A stretch of DNA of 64,000 nucleotides, taken from assembly GCF_901709675.1 (NCBI RefSeq), contig NC_051102.1:8343412-8407411 (forward strand), in the 5' to 3' direction. Positions 23,088 to 36,674 of the stretch are shown in pieces; the stretch's first letter is position 1, and every line of letters starts with the position of its first letter. This DNA is from Syngnathus acus (lineage: Eukaryota; Chordata; Actinopteri; Syngnathiformes; Syngnathidae). Position numbers and translations under genes: made by a program. The notes under the pieces are model-generated. The model was not told the DNA's origin. It ran no database searches and saw nothing but the letters and a program-made list of their open reading frames with translations.

Positions 23088-26000
23088 GTGAGTCACACTT
23101 TGTCCGTCTTAACTCGTTCGCTGCCAGCCCAGTTCAAATGGATATTTGACGTCTATATCCGTCAATGGCAGTGAACGAGTTAAGTTCCCACTTTTCTGCT
23201 TTGGGCAGTGCACATTGGAAATGAAAACTTTACCCTGGAATCAATTAAATCTGCTCTCAAATGCACATGGAGGCAAAATTGACTTTACTGTAATGAACAA
23301 GACACTCAAGTAATAATGGCTTATTGATGAGGTCGGTCGAGGTCGGTCCATCCGCTCTTGTCGTTACCGCGTTTTGTTGATTCGAATCAGAGCCGCTCTT
23401 AAAAATGCCTTATGTCTTATTAACCCAATCGAAATGTCATCGTATATATCGTTTATGTCAAAACCCATCTGTCTGTTTTGTGTATCACTGACCCACATTA
23501 GTGTGCCTGCAGTCAATCCCAGCTGACTTTGAACTCTGAACTGGTCACCAGCCAATCTCCGCTTTATGGTCAAATCGATGAGTCGTGAATTCGGACGAGG
23601 GTCCTTGCTTCTAAAGTGTCCGTCAGGCAGTTTTTGTGATTCTCTCAAGTGATGCATAACGTTTCATTAAAAGATATACAAAACATTTGAATGAAATTCT
23701 AGATCTGGTTGCTTATCTGTTCACAGTGATGCATTTTAGTCTCATAAAGCAAATTGTTAACAGAACTGAAAGTATATCTTTTTGTTTTTGGAAAAAAAAA
23801 GTTGTCAGGGATTTTACTTTAAAGCCCCGCTGAAGCGTGCTTTTGAATTTAAGTCGCGCTCATGGTGTTCATCCATCATTGTGACATCTTGCAATAAGTT
23901 ATTTCAGTTGTAGAGCTGGAATTGAAATCCGGGAAGTGACAAAGAGTGAATTCTATCATTATATTTGTATGCTATCTAATTGTACAGGACGGGCGGACAA
24001 CCGTGCCTTGTCTATAGTAACTTCGGTTTGTTTCGATATATCAAACACGTATCAATCACTTATCCGTCTATCCAATTTCTATGGTCCGCATTAGGGTGAC
24101 GGACTGCTTGCCAATCAATTGCAGTCGTGGGAGTGCAGAGCAAAGAAGCAAATGATTTACAATGCAAACGACTGGTGGGAGTGATGAGCTTTGACCTTGA
24201 ATAAATGAAGGCAGACTTCCATTAAGTCTGGCTGATGATGCAGTTTGGATGGCAAGCCTTGGAAATGTTGAGCTAGTACGCTACTAATGCCAGGAAGTAT
24301 TATTTTGATCTTTGTAAATATTCTTTTACAGGGCAACATTTTTGATCTCCCACACAAATGGCAGCATTTCATTTGCCTCCAAGGCGAGATTACTTTTTGA
24401 ATGCACACAGTAACAACAAAGAACAGTTTTTATTTTTATTTTCCAGTCTTCATTCTCCAGCTATTGAGGTTTCGGATTTGTAAGGCATTTCTAAAGGCGG
24501 CGCTTTGGCTTTGATGGATGTGCCGTCAGCACACAAGCGTGGCTGCCGTGACAGCAACCACGTGCCCATCGGGGTCCGGTCGAAGTATGACCACTCTCTC
24601 GACACAAATTGAAAGGCCCCATTATTCTGACCACACGTCTCCAACTCCCGGAAGGTTGCGGATTCCATCGCTACTTCTCCCACACAGTCCGGCTATCCTT
24701 GAACAAGTCATGGAAGCTGTCAATGCTTCAGTATGTGACTGAGCTGTTTACTTTCCCTTCAGCCAAACGACAATTATATGAACAGGTGAATGAGGTGACA
24801 TTGTAAATATGCTTTGAAAAGCCCCAAGGTTGATAAATGAAGCCCATTTGCCGCGCTCGTAGATGAAGTATGACGGCACTTTGGATGAGGTTGACCTCAC
24901 TCAAGGTTGAACTTGAGTGATGGAGTGTGCCGTGCTTATTTGGGTACATTGGAGTGGAAATTACCGTATTTTCCGCACTATAAGGCGCACCGGATTATAA
25001 GGCGCACCTTCAATGAATGGCCCATTTTAAATCTTTGTCCATATATAAGGCGCACCGGATTATAAGGCGCACCTTCAATGAATGGCCCATTTTAAAACTT
25101 TGTGCATATATAAGATATATGCAGTTGGCCCGCGGGCCGGACGTTGGACACGCCTGCTGTAGTGGCTCAATATTGGTCCATATATAAGGCGCACCTGATT
25201 ATAAGGCGCACTTTTGAGAAAATTGGAGGTTTCTAGGTGCGCCTTATAGTGCGGAAAATACGGTAGCTTCATCAAAACGTGCTAATCCGCGTGTAGCCGT
25301 TGTCTGAGGATGGAAGACAAACGGCCGAGAGTCAGCACAGCGTTTCCTTCCGCACTCGAGCTGTCACGAGACCACGTGAAGTCTCTCTGCACCACATTTC
25401 ACTCAATTCCTCTTTGCACGCGTTTGTGTGACAACTCGCGCTTGAGCATCACACCCAAGTTTTTTTCCCCGTCTTATCGTCGACAAGTCAGCAGGAGCCA
25501 GTTGGCCCAAACTCAGCTTTGGTTCAAATGAGGCAGGCTGAACCAAATGTGGCATCTGGTTCCTTCCACGCAGCGCGTCTTTATTTTCCTCTCGCTGAGC
25601 TTTGTCATAAACGATGAGGAACAGAGGCCCGCAGGAAATAAAAATAATGGTCAGCTATGGCTGTTATCTAAAGCATGTTGTAATAATGACTTGGGAAAGT
25701 AAACAGTTTAGCTAGTTACGGCGACTTTGGGACTACTTCTCTTCTTTGTTGTTTGGAAACTTTACAAAATATGTGTCAGCCTCATGTCTCAAGAGTTTAA
25801 CGATATTTTAACATTCAGCATGCACGTACACAGTTTGGTCCATGCGATAAGTTCAAATAACCAGTTCATGTGGTTTATTATATTACGCGATTTGTGATGA
25901 CAGCATCGATCTGTCGTTGCTTTTAATAATTATAATAATGATTGTTGTTTTGATGCCTGGTCAGATGGGCATATTTAAAATAATTATTGAAGCAATTATC

Positions 26001-29000
26001 TCTGCCGTAATTACTTTTGTCCAGCGGGTGTGCATGTTGTAATGGCGAAACAACCAACTCTGAATTCACTGTCTCTAAAACTCAAATATTAGCCCTTTAT
26101 GATTGAATGGTTTTCTGATATGGTGACGGAAACTTTAACAGATCATTTAATTGTACCCATTTTTTTGAGGGGGGGGGGGCTAATCATACAGTATTATTTA
26201 CAGTAGAGTTTTGCATTCTATGATTGGCTCTAACAATAATTTCAAATTAGTCAGAGTCCTGAGGTTTAATTACGGTAAAGTTAATTTAGAATCATTAAAA
26301 AAAAAAAAACTTTGTTGCTTTAATGTAGAATGCAGAAATCCTTGGATAAAACAATTCTCTGTGAATGGTCAATGCAGATAATGATTTGAATATAACAGAA
26401 TCAATTGCTCTTTGTGCTTAAAAAAATATTGATTGATTGATTTGACTTTATTTGCTTGACTGCCTTTTCCATTAAAGTACAGCAAGCGAAAGCCAAGGAG
26501 GTACAAATGAAAATGTCTCTTGGTAAATACATTTAGTAGACTGTATTCGGCGTATTTATTCATTCCCGTATAATTTGGCCCTAAGCCTGAATCATTGCTG
26601 ACATTTTGAAATTTGACTGCAGCATCAGGCTAGCATCCATATCAATAGTCTGTGTCTATAATTTGTTTTCCTTTCATTCATATCTCTCTCTAAATCTGGA
26701 GCTTTACCGCAATCCCGTCTGTTGCGTCGCACCTCCTTACCAACACTGACCTTTTTTTCTTTCTTTCAATTACATCCATACTTAAAGCAGCGCTCGTTCA
26801 CAAATATTTCCTTTGTCTTTTTGAAACGGATTAAATGGAAAGCCCTCCGCAGTTTTTGAATTCCTTTACCGACCTCAAAGGACGACGCAAAGTAATATAT
26901 TGTTCTCTCTTTTTGATACTCGTTGGACCAGTTAATTGGGTTATCTAGTCCAGGTTGGGTCATATTTCACAGCGCTTTAACAACCCATTGCGTCAGAGTC
27001 TTATTTGAAGGGCCGAGAGATTGAAAATATGTTGAATTTCATCATTATGAGCACAAAAAAAAAAAATCTCTGGTTACTAAGTCTGTTGCCATGGCACTTG
27101 TCTACGATCAGATGCCGTTGAAGCCAATTGGAATTGCTTTGCGCTCTCTGGTTTTTCATGTCAGAAGGATCCCATTCGCCCATTTTGGATGTATTTTGGC
27201 AAGATTACAATTTTCCGTAGTAATCTTCATAGATTGTAAAATGGCGTATCAATAATATTAACAGCGCACGCATTATTTTTTTTTTATTTCCTAATTTTTG
27301 TGTGAATTTTCCAAAGCATTTCATGTTAGTTTGTGAAAGCATCAGCATGTTTTGCAGTTCATTCGTTTTTGCCAATGCACACACCCGGGGCTTGTTATTG
27401 TTCTGCTACTGGAGGATATCAACTAATGGTTCCACTGGGGGACTTTTTGCACACATTCACAAATGCGACATCTTCATCTGATTGTAGGCCTGTGCATTCC
27501 TGCTTGGTTGGGTGGCAGTCAATTCAAATATATATATATATATTTTTTTTTTAGTATGACCGAAACGGTGAAGTTGGCTGTGGTCGGTATTTGGGAGATG
27601 CAATTGCACAGCAGCAACGTTTATCTTTAATTGCACTGAAATGACCTGCAGTGTTGTCGGTGCGGTGAGTCATCCAGTTTGCATTTTGTCTAACTTCAAT
27701 TTATGTAACCTGTGCTGGGCAACGCAGTTTTGAACTTTGCGTCATCCCCTCCATCTCTTCTCCACCCCTCAAATGTCCCGATAATGTTTATTAGCAGAGT
27801 CTCCGTGTGAAACAGCCACAGGGGAGCGTTTCTTTTTGAAGACACTGAGCCTTTATCGCCGGCCGCTCTGAAGAGGCGGAACGTCTCCTTTCCTGTTGTT
27901 AGCGACACTTAACCTCCTTTGATTGCAACCAAACATGAATGCAAAATGACTTTGCCAAAGACGTCGGTTTCAAAAGCATGACTTCCTGAGTCAGACCCAC
28001 AAAGTCATTTCAAATCTGCGCCCGCACATTAGCCTTGCGCTGGCTTTATTATGGGTCTTTCAAGGTTCCCACCAAAAGCTTAGCGCTCATTCCTCAGCAC
28101 CTAATGATGTCTTCATTTGCATTCTTGAAGCTGACTCGAATGAATTCAAAGGAGGGGCTCCAAGCGACCGATCTTTAGGTTTATTAGTAGTAGTAAATAT
28201 TCAGTGTGTTGTCGTGTGCAACTGAGAGTCTTGTCACTTTTTTCCATCTTACTATTTAAATCAAGTTCTTATGACTAAGGCAGTGCTGTTTTAAGACAAT
28301 AAATGCATGCACTCTCTCTGTTCATCTTCTGAAAAGCGACAAAGGACAGGACGTTATCTGCAGAGTGCATTACTTGACTTAGCTCCAATTTAAATGGCAA
28401 GCAGAGCCACTCCGACTGTGAGGTTTTTAAAGATGTACAGTTGAATATAAAATCAGCCTTGGCGGTTTTATTATTCTAATGAGGTCATTATCGTTCTGGT
28501 AATAGTCCCCATTTGGAAAGTGTTGGTAAGTTATTTCTCGAGTCTATCCAGCCCAAATGGAAAAAAAATGCTTTGTAGATACTCCTCTCTACTTTCATAT
28601 CTTCTATTTGTTTTTCTTAATTCCCCTCACACTCTTATCTGTGTGATTATTAAATTTGTTGAATGAGAGACGTGGAAGACGTCACAGGATAAATCCTTTT
28701 GGAATCTGCCCGCAGTTTGTAGACGAGTTGTGATAAAGCGTCAAATCTGGGATTGTACGGGAGGGATGACTGGAACAGTTCTAGCTCTAATTGGGTTGCA
28801 GTCAAACCACCCAAAGCCAAATAAATACATTTTGTACCTGATGACCTTTATTTTGTGGCCTTGCTCTATAGGAGACCCAAAAGTCCAGTTTTGGGTCCCA
28901 TAAATGTAAGCAAGCTCTGACATTCAAAGCCCTTTTGTTGATTTCACCGATTCCGCAAACATGGCGTCAATGAGAGCTAATTCCCTGCCGTCTTGTCGTC

Positions 29001-32000
29001 TTTTCACAGGGCTCGTACGACTCGCGAATACAAATTGGACGTGACATTTCGACCGCCGTAGCATTTGCTTAAATCAAAGGGGCATTTCCCAAAGCGTGCC
29101 TCTTGCGTCTGCAGCATGTTAAGAAGCACGAGCGCATTCTGTTTATTAGCGTTTGCAATCTGCCCTTCTGCCTGCGCCGCACACCGACTGCATACTTAGT
29201 TTAGTTTAGTTTAGTTTATTGTTTAGCACATATTATTATAACAAATAACAGTGCAGGGAGGGAGACGAAGCCTAGGGCTTGTAAGGAGCTCCACTCCTGT
29301 ATAATCAAAGTGCACAACAAACAAAGTGCTGTGACATCAAATATTATTCAAGTGTTTAAGAAAGAAAAAAAATAATAATAATATATATATATATATATAT
29401 AAATGAATAAACATCAATGAATAAACACAAGCATAACTAGCTAAATATTAAATCGTCATATTTATATATGCATATATACGAAAGTGAACGTATACATACA
29501 TAAACAAATACACTATACAAAATGAGAAACAAGAGAAACAAAATTTGACACTTTAGTGATGTTGAAACAATCAAAAAACACCAGGTAAGAAAATAGCTGA
29601 GCGGAAGCAGAAGAACTGCAAACAGAAAATAACAAAACAAGGAAGAATCAGGGTATAAATAGTGGTTTAAGTTGATGTTCTTAGTATGGATCAGCTGAGT
29701 GCGGTGGAGTAATTTTGGACTGGTAGGATCATGAGTGGAGAAGGTGGTGTTTCAGGTGCTTTCTAAAAGCAACCTGTGAAGATATGGATCGAATATGGAT
29801 TGGTAGCTCATTCCAGAGTGAGGGCCCTCTAAAATGGATATTGTATTGATGGCGTGATGTTCGACAGGACGGTGGGTGGAGATTGTCCCCCTGTCTTGTA
29901 GGATAAGAATGTAATTCCGATACAAATGCGAAGAAATTATGAAAAGTGGCTGGAAGACAGTGTTTCCTGTATATATATTTATGGGTGAGTAGACAGGTTT
30001 GATGAATATTTACTTTATCAATTGGCAGTAATGAATAGTTTCTAAACAATGGTGCCGATGGTTCATATCTATTTGAAAAAGAGATCATTTTTAGGAACTT
30101 CTTTTGTATGATGAGTAATTTGCTGAGGTATGTTGGATATGTAGCTGCCCAGACTATGTTGCAGTAATTGAGTAAAGGAAAGAGGAAACTATAATACAGA
30201 GTGAGATGAGCAGACGGATGGACCAAGGGACAAACTTTTCGTAAGATACCTAGCGTTTTCATGGATCTTTTGCAAACCAAATCAATGTGTTCAGACCAGT
30301 TTAAGTGTTTATCTACTATAACTCCTAGGAATTTAGTGCTAGTAACTTGATGGATTTCGTTATTATTTATGTAAATTTTGGCCTGTTCTTTGGGGTAAGA
30401 TTTATTTATATTGCAGAAGATCATGAAGTTACATTTGTTTATATTGAGTGACAACTTATTTATTTTGAACCATTTTGTAACAGCGTGCAACTCAGTATTC
30501 ACACGTGCAATGAGGAAATTAAAATCCTCGTGGGTGGCAATGAGATTGGTATCATCCGCAAATAACAAAGGAAGAAAATTTGAACAAGACATGGAAAAAT
30601 CATTTATGTACACCAAAAATAATAGAGGACCCAATATTGAGCCCTGCGGGACCCCAAATAGTATTTTAGATCTGTTGGAAGAACAACCATTTATATATAC
30701 ATATTGTTCTCTGTTGGCGAGATAGTTTGTGAACCATTTCAGGGCAGAATCGTTCACTCCATATCTCTCTAGCTTAGCGATGAGGATCTTATGGTCGACA
30801 GTATCAAATGCTTTGCTTAAATCTAGAAAGACACCAAGAGCGAATTTCTTATTGTCAAGAGCCGTTGAGATGTGGTTGGCAAGCTGAAGCAGTGCATGCT
30901 CAGTAGAAAACTTTTTGCGGAAACCGTATTGATGTTTATAGAGAATATTGTTTGTTTCTAGGTGCTTTGCCAATCTTGAGTAAACCAGTTTTTCTAGAAT
31001 CTTGGAGAAGCAAGGAAGTACGGATATAGGTCGATAATTACCATATTCATTAGTCTCACCAGCTTTGAAGATAGGAATGACTTTAGCAATTTTTAATTCT
31101 TGGGGTACAATGCCAAATTTTAAAGATAAGGAGAAAATGTGTGTTAGTGGAATTATTATTGAATGAATAATTTTCTTAATAAGTATGCTTCTGATCTTAG
31201 CGAGGACAAGACCTCAAGATGGTTGCCCTGCCAACTGTTGCTGATGATTCATAAGGAGCCTCATTTATCTAACCGTGGCTGCCATCAAAAGAAATCTGAG
31301 CAAATTGCACCCAAAGCGCAACACGTCACTTTGACTCGCTGTCGTATCACTGGATGTAACACGCCTGCCTTCAAACTACTCAAAAATGACACATTTCTAA
31401 CATTCAAAGCCCCAAACACACATGCTAGCATTAGCTTGTCTTCCGCTATACCCGTTGATACGACGGCATTATTTGTTGTTGGTGTTTGTTTGCTCCATTT
31501 TGTCTTATGCAGCTTAATTTTCATTTCACGGCACTTCTACGCGAGTATTGTTACAATACAAATAGCTTGTGCGTACAAAAACAAAACACTCACGCTAATG
31601 TTAGCTCATCTCGTTGCCGTACTTGATCTGCGGATGCTGTCATATTAGATTACATATCTGCACTGTTTTGTTTTCTTGCTCCTCTCAATTCAAATTCATC
31701 TCTTTACCCTGGCAGAGAAGTGAATAAAGGGAGGCACTCCTTATCTGTAATTAGTGTCGTTTATTCTGACCGCGGGGTCCCGGGTGGCTTTGTTTTGGTA
31801 CTTGCTGACATAGCGGGGTGATTTCTCATCTGCTTATGAAATGCTTGCCGCGAATGAGTCAGTGCGTAGTTCACCGCTGAACTCTGACACATTTCCTTCC
31901 ATTCTATTGCACATGGTGCCATTGGCCAAATCGTCCTCTCCGAAATAAAGGTTGATAATCGACATCTTTTGAAATGAAACGGCATGTTTTTTTCAATATG

Positions 32001-35000
32001 AAGTGGCAGCTGGAGGAACGCACATGTTTACTCCTTTGTCGAGTTCTGCCAAGAGCTTCACAAGATGGAATGATGAGTCACACAGACCGGTCTGTGTGCT
32101 GTGGATAGACAAATTCATTGGCCAAGCCAAACAAACAGCTATTTTCTGATGGCCGCGGGCCACTTGGACTGGCTGACCTTGGAAGCGCCACTCTCCGCTC
32201 AGGGAAGCCAGGACGCATCTTGATCCAAGTGCTTTGGCCTGCTTTATCAAGGTCTTCATTTAACCGCTCTATTGAAAAAAAAAAAATCACATCAAATTTA
32301 CATTTGGATGCTAACCAAGACTTTACTACACCTTGAGAAAGTGTTTTTTTTTGTTTTTTGTGTTGATGAATTTATTTTGCTCCAGATTTGGACTGCAAAC
32401 AAAATTGCCCTATTTACCCAAAAACTGTAACATTTTCAGAATTGTGGAATCAAGTTTGCGTTAAAAAAATTTGCGTGAGGAGGTATACAAAAAAAAAAAA
32501 AAAGACAAAAAAAAGACAGGGTCATTTTCTGCAGTATAGCTGCATTGATTGATTTTGCAACCATGCTTAACACTCCAAATAATGAAGTTCACTAGGCATT
32601 TTCTCCACAGCTTTACTTCTACAATAATTCGGTTTTAAATTCAGCAAATTTCAATGCGTTTTTTTTAATGGAAGCATAAAGCAGGCAGGCCACGCGTCAA
32701 TCAGCCTGCTGGACGTGTATTTAGCAAAGCTCCCGGTATCGCGGCGTAGCGCTGTTGAACACGAGTAATTACCTGGGCCTCTGCTGGTGGGATTAGCAGA
32801 AGAATTAAGATAACGTGAAAGCTAAAAAGGAAGCAATTTGCCCTGATTACGCTGGCGAGCGGGAATTTTTCTGGCACCTCACATTGCGGGCGTACAGAGA
32901 ATAAATGCCGAAACAATGAAGCGAGTCGTTATGATAGTTTGCTCGTCGTCGTCAATGTCACCTAATCATCCGATCAAAAACAATTTCGCCTACTCAGATT
33001 GGACGACTCCGTTTTTCAATGTGCAGTGTGTCTGCTTCACTTGCTAATGATTCAACAATGGGATTACGGTCCATCTTTTATACAAGATACTTTGCAAATT
33101 TTTGCAGACCATTTCAAATGGATTATACTCTAAGCAGGCCCTACTACATTTTGCAATATTTCAAAATAAAAGCTCAGATGTATTTTTCTATCACTTCTAA
33201 TTTAAATTTATTTCTACTTTTTATTTCAGCTCATCGCCTACCACCAAATTGTGCAAATATTCACGTTAAAAGCCTTTTCTTCTCATTTCCACTCTTATTT
33301 ATTCAAATTGCTCTCAATTCAAACTGTTGCGCTTATCGCTACAACCACAAATTATTTTAACAATATTAATTTTAATTTCATAAAAGGCCATTATTGAAAT
33401 TTTCTAATTTATCTGTAAGCAAACTACTAATATGGAGTAGAAAATAAATTGACTGGCAAATACGTTCGAACATTCAGCTCATCTAAAACGATCGCCTAAA
33501 GAGCACACGTTAGAAAACTCCCGTCCCAGCAACAACATAAATTTGCTCTAAATTAGTTACACTGCAATTGTGTCCATCATTAAATCAACAAAATAATTGC
33601 CAATGCCAATACTTGCTCCTTCAATGGAGCAAATAAATGCTACGTAGCATCAGGTCAACCGGCCTCGGGCTTGTGGCAACAAAGAATCTAAAAGCCTCGG
33701 CCGTCTGTCTTTTCGTTGACATTTTAATACGAGCAAAATAGATGAACCATGAAAGCGAACGCGAGCGAGAGCGAGAGCCGTGCTCCCGCGCCGCAAACAT
33801 GGGAAGAAATCCGAAGGCACGACAACCGACATCAGACCAGGACCTTCTTCGGATCCTTTTCTCAGATGTCTGCACGCCGTTCTTGTAACTATTACGGGCT
33901 TTTTGAAGCGTGTCAGCAAATGCGTGTCTCTGGTGGCAACCAATTTTCTAGCCACTTGTACCTTGCTATTGTTCACACGCGCTTCCAGACAGCGGCGTCT
34001 CGTGGCTTGCTTCCAAGAAACCGCTGAAAGGGCAAAGCTTTGTTGTCGCCTTTTCAGGTGGTGAAAGGGAATTAATCAGACGCTACAATCCAACGATTTA
34101 GCCGCTTGCCGAAAAGCGAGGACTCTTAATAATCTAGATATGCATTTTCATTATTTTCCCCTCTCATGCATCACCACAGACTGACAGCTGTACGGCGGCT
34201 TCATTAGTTGCTCTGGCCACGGTTATGATTTGCGAGCAGAATGTAAATGGCTAACTCCTTTGCAATTTGCTTCCTAAGTCTCAGATTGCGGTCTCTTCAA
34301 CGAGCTTGCCACGTTTTCCATTCAACAAAACCAAGCACATCGATCATATTGGAGCGTTTAGCGTGGCCGGCTAATGGACGTGCATTTTGAAATGCTGAAA
34401 GCATCTATGCCAAGATAATGTTCTTGATCATTGCGGCACGACCATCAAATTGTCCCCAGGGGTGATTGCGAGCGTGAATTTTTGTGCCCGCCTGTACCAT
34501 CTAAAATGGAGGAAACCTCAGAGAGAGTTTTTAGATTTTAATTACTATTATTTTTTTTTAATTTTAATTAAGCTTCTGATTCTCGACTCTGGTCCAGAAA
34601 ATTTTCTCTGTCCACTGACTGCCCCATTAAAGAAAAAAAAAAAAAGGGTTCTACATCATACAGCTGCATGACATCCCCTCACTTTTAGTCTGGTCGCAAT
34701 TAAAGCAGTGAAGCGTTCACTTGAGATTATCTCGCCAGCTGAGGACGACATTATCAACATAGCACGGATCGCATTCATTTCCCGTCATTCACTTTAGAAA
34801 TGATAAAGTTGCATAAAATTAAATTAACTAATTAAATTTGCAGATTTGATCAGAATTTTGGTACTCATAAAGGTCCAATTTTCAGGTTGAAATAAATGGC
34901 TCTCAACACTTTTTTCCTTGCCACTCATCTGTGTAGACTGCCAGCCACCCCCACAACACACACATGCCAACAAATCATGCAACACACAAAATCCAAGGTG

Positions 35001-36611
35001 TCCGTCTGAGCACCTAGAACGACCTCTGACCTCGGGTTTTCTCTTGTATAATGCGGGCTTATCTTTAAGCACTGAAGGTACCCGCCGCTACCAACAGGTT
35101 CTGATTTGGTTGCTTTCGTTAGTGTTTTGTTCGATTTCCTGTTTGCCGAGTCCTCCCTAAGGCGGCGTTCTCTGCGGCGTGGCGTTTGATTGATACGGCT
35201 TCCCTCCCGTTTTCGAGATGAGCTGGCGATGGAGTGAGAGGCTCCTGCTGGAGCTGCTTGAGTGAGCAGCTGACCCCCACCCCACGAAACCGTTATTTCC
35301 CCATCACATTTTCCCAACCACTATTGCACCTTCAAGGGGTTGTTTTGCTACCTTGAGTCGAGCACATGATTTACCGAGTGTCTTTTTACCTCAGGTTATT
35401 GTTTTTTTTTTGCTGATGCTCTGTCTGAATTGTGACAGTGTTAGTCACTCGTCAGCTTGAAATTGAAATACAATAATCGAGTTGGAGAAATGTGGCGAAA
35501 TGTAAAGTTTGAGAAATACTTTTCAATCCCACAAGCTACGCTCCAAGGGTCCGCGTGATACGCGGCGTTAAATCAACAGCCTGCCATTGACATGTTTCTA
35601 AAAATAGCCCAGCGGGTTTATAACACAGCCTTTTAACCTGATGGCAAAATGGGGAAAAATGTTACGACACGGAATCCTTCTCCCTTGCTCATTACACCTC
35701 ATCTTAATCAGCTAACAGCTTCTTGGCATGCGAACATTCGAGCCATGTCAGCGCAAATTGATTTTTTTATTTTCAGCTAACCTTAAGGCAATCTTACCTG
35801 AACCATTTCAAAAATGATTTACTCCTACGTCGGCTTGTAATAAAACCAATATCTTCTTTATCATTGCCAGTCGTTGGCTTGTAATAAAACCAATATTGTC
35901 TTTATCATTGCCAGTCGACCTCAACTAGACACCTATAATGTCACTGCAGCTCGACGTGTTGTCCATATGAAATGCTGGACTCAAAACAGTCTTTCCAAAA
36001 CAAAATTCCAAGCGAAACATACGAGTTAACCAGCACTTTTGCATTTTGGTCTCTATGCTATCAAATTATCGACTACGTAAACACAAGTCAATGTAATGAG
36101 GCCAGTCGTGGGAAAGGAGAGCAAGTTGGAAGATGCAATTCAGCCTCGTGGGCATAGCTTAGTGTTTGCATGTGTACACGAAATGGAGACAAGCAGCGAG
36201 ACCCCTCAGCTTCAATCTCCAAGCCCACACATATTGCAGGTTGCGTAGGAGGCAGATTTGACGCAATACATGTAGCTAGCTTCACTGCATTTCTATTGCG
36301 GTTTGTTCCAAAGCTCCACTTTTACAGTCGGGATGGCTACGACGGGCACAACGAAAATTGCCTGCTTTGTTTCTCGTTCTGCATCTGTGGATGCTGGTGG
36401 AAGACAGTTCAAGCAGCAGCAAATGATGGTGCGTTCACACCAGCAGCCTTTGGCCAGCCTTTAATAAATCTCTTTTCAAATCCAATTTAGTTTGTTGTGA
36501 ACACAGAAATGAACAAAGAAAAAGAAGCAGACTCGTACGCAAGGCACATTTAGGACAGTACAGTGCACTTTATATTCCAAAAATTACGGCACATCATATG
36601 TTATAAAACTA

Positions 36612-36674
<63 letters not shown>

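Noticed and set aside
31163-31648. 161-residue plus-strand frame right of the LINE
   Set aside because: No similarity, no coding bias, partly overlaps the LINE end; chance open frame.
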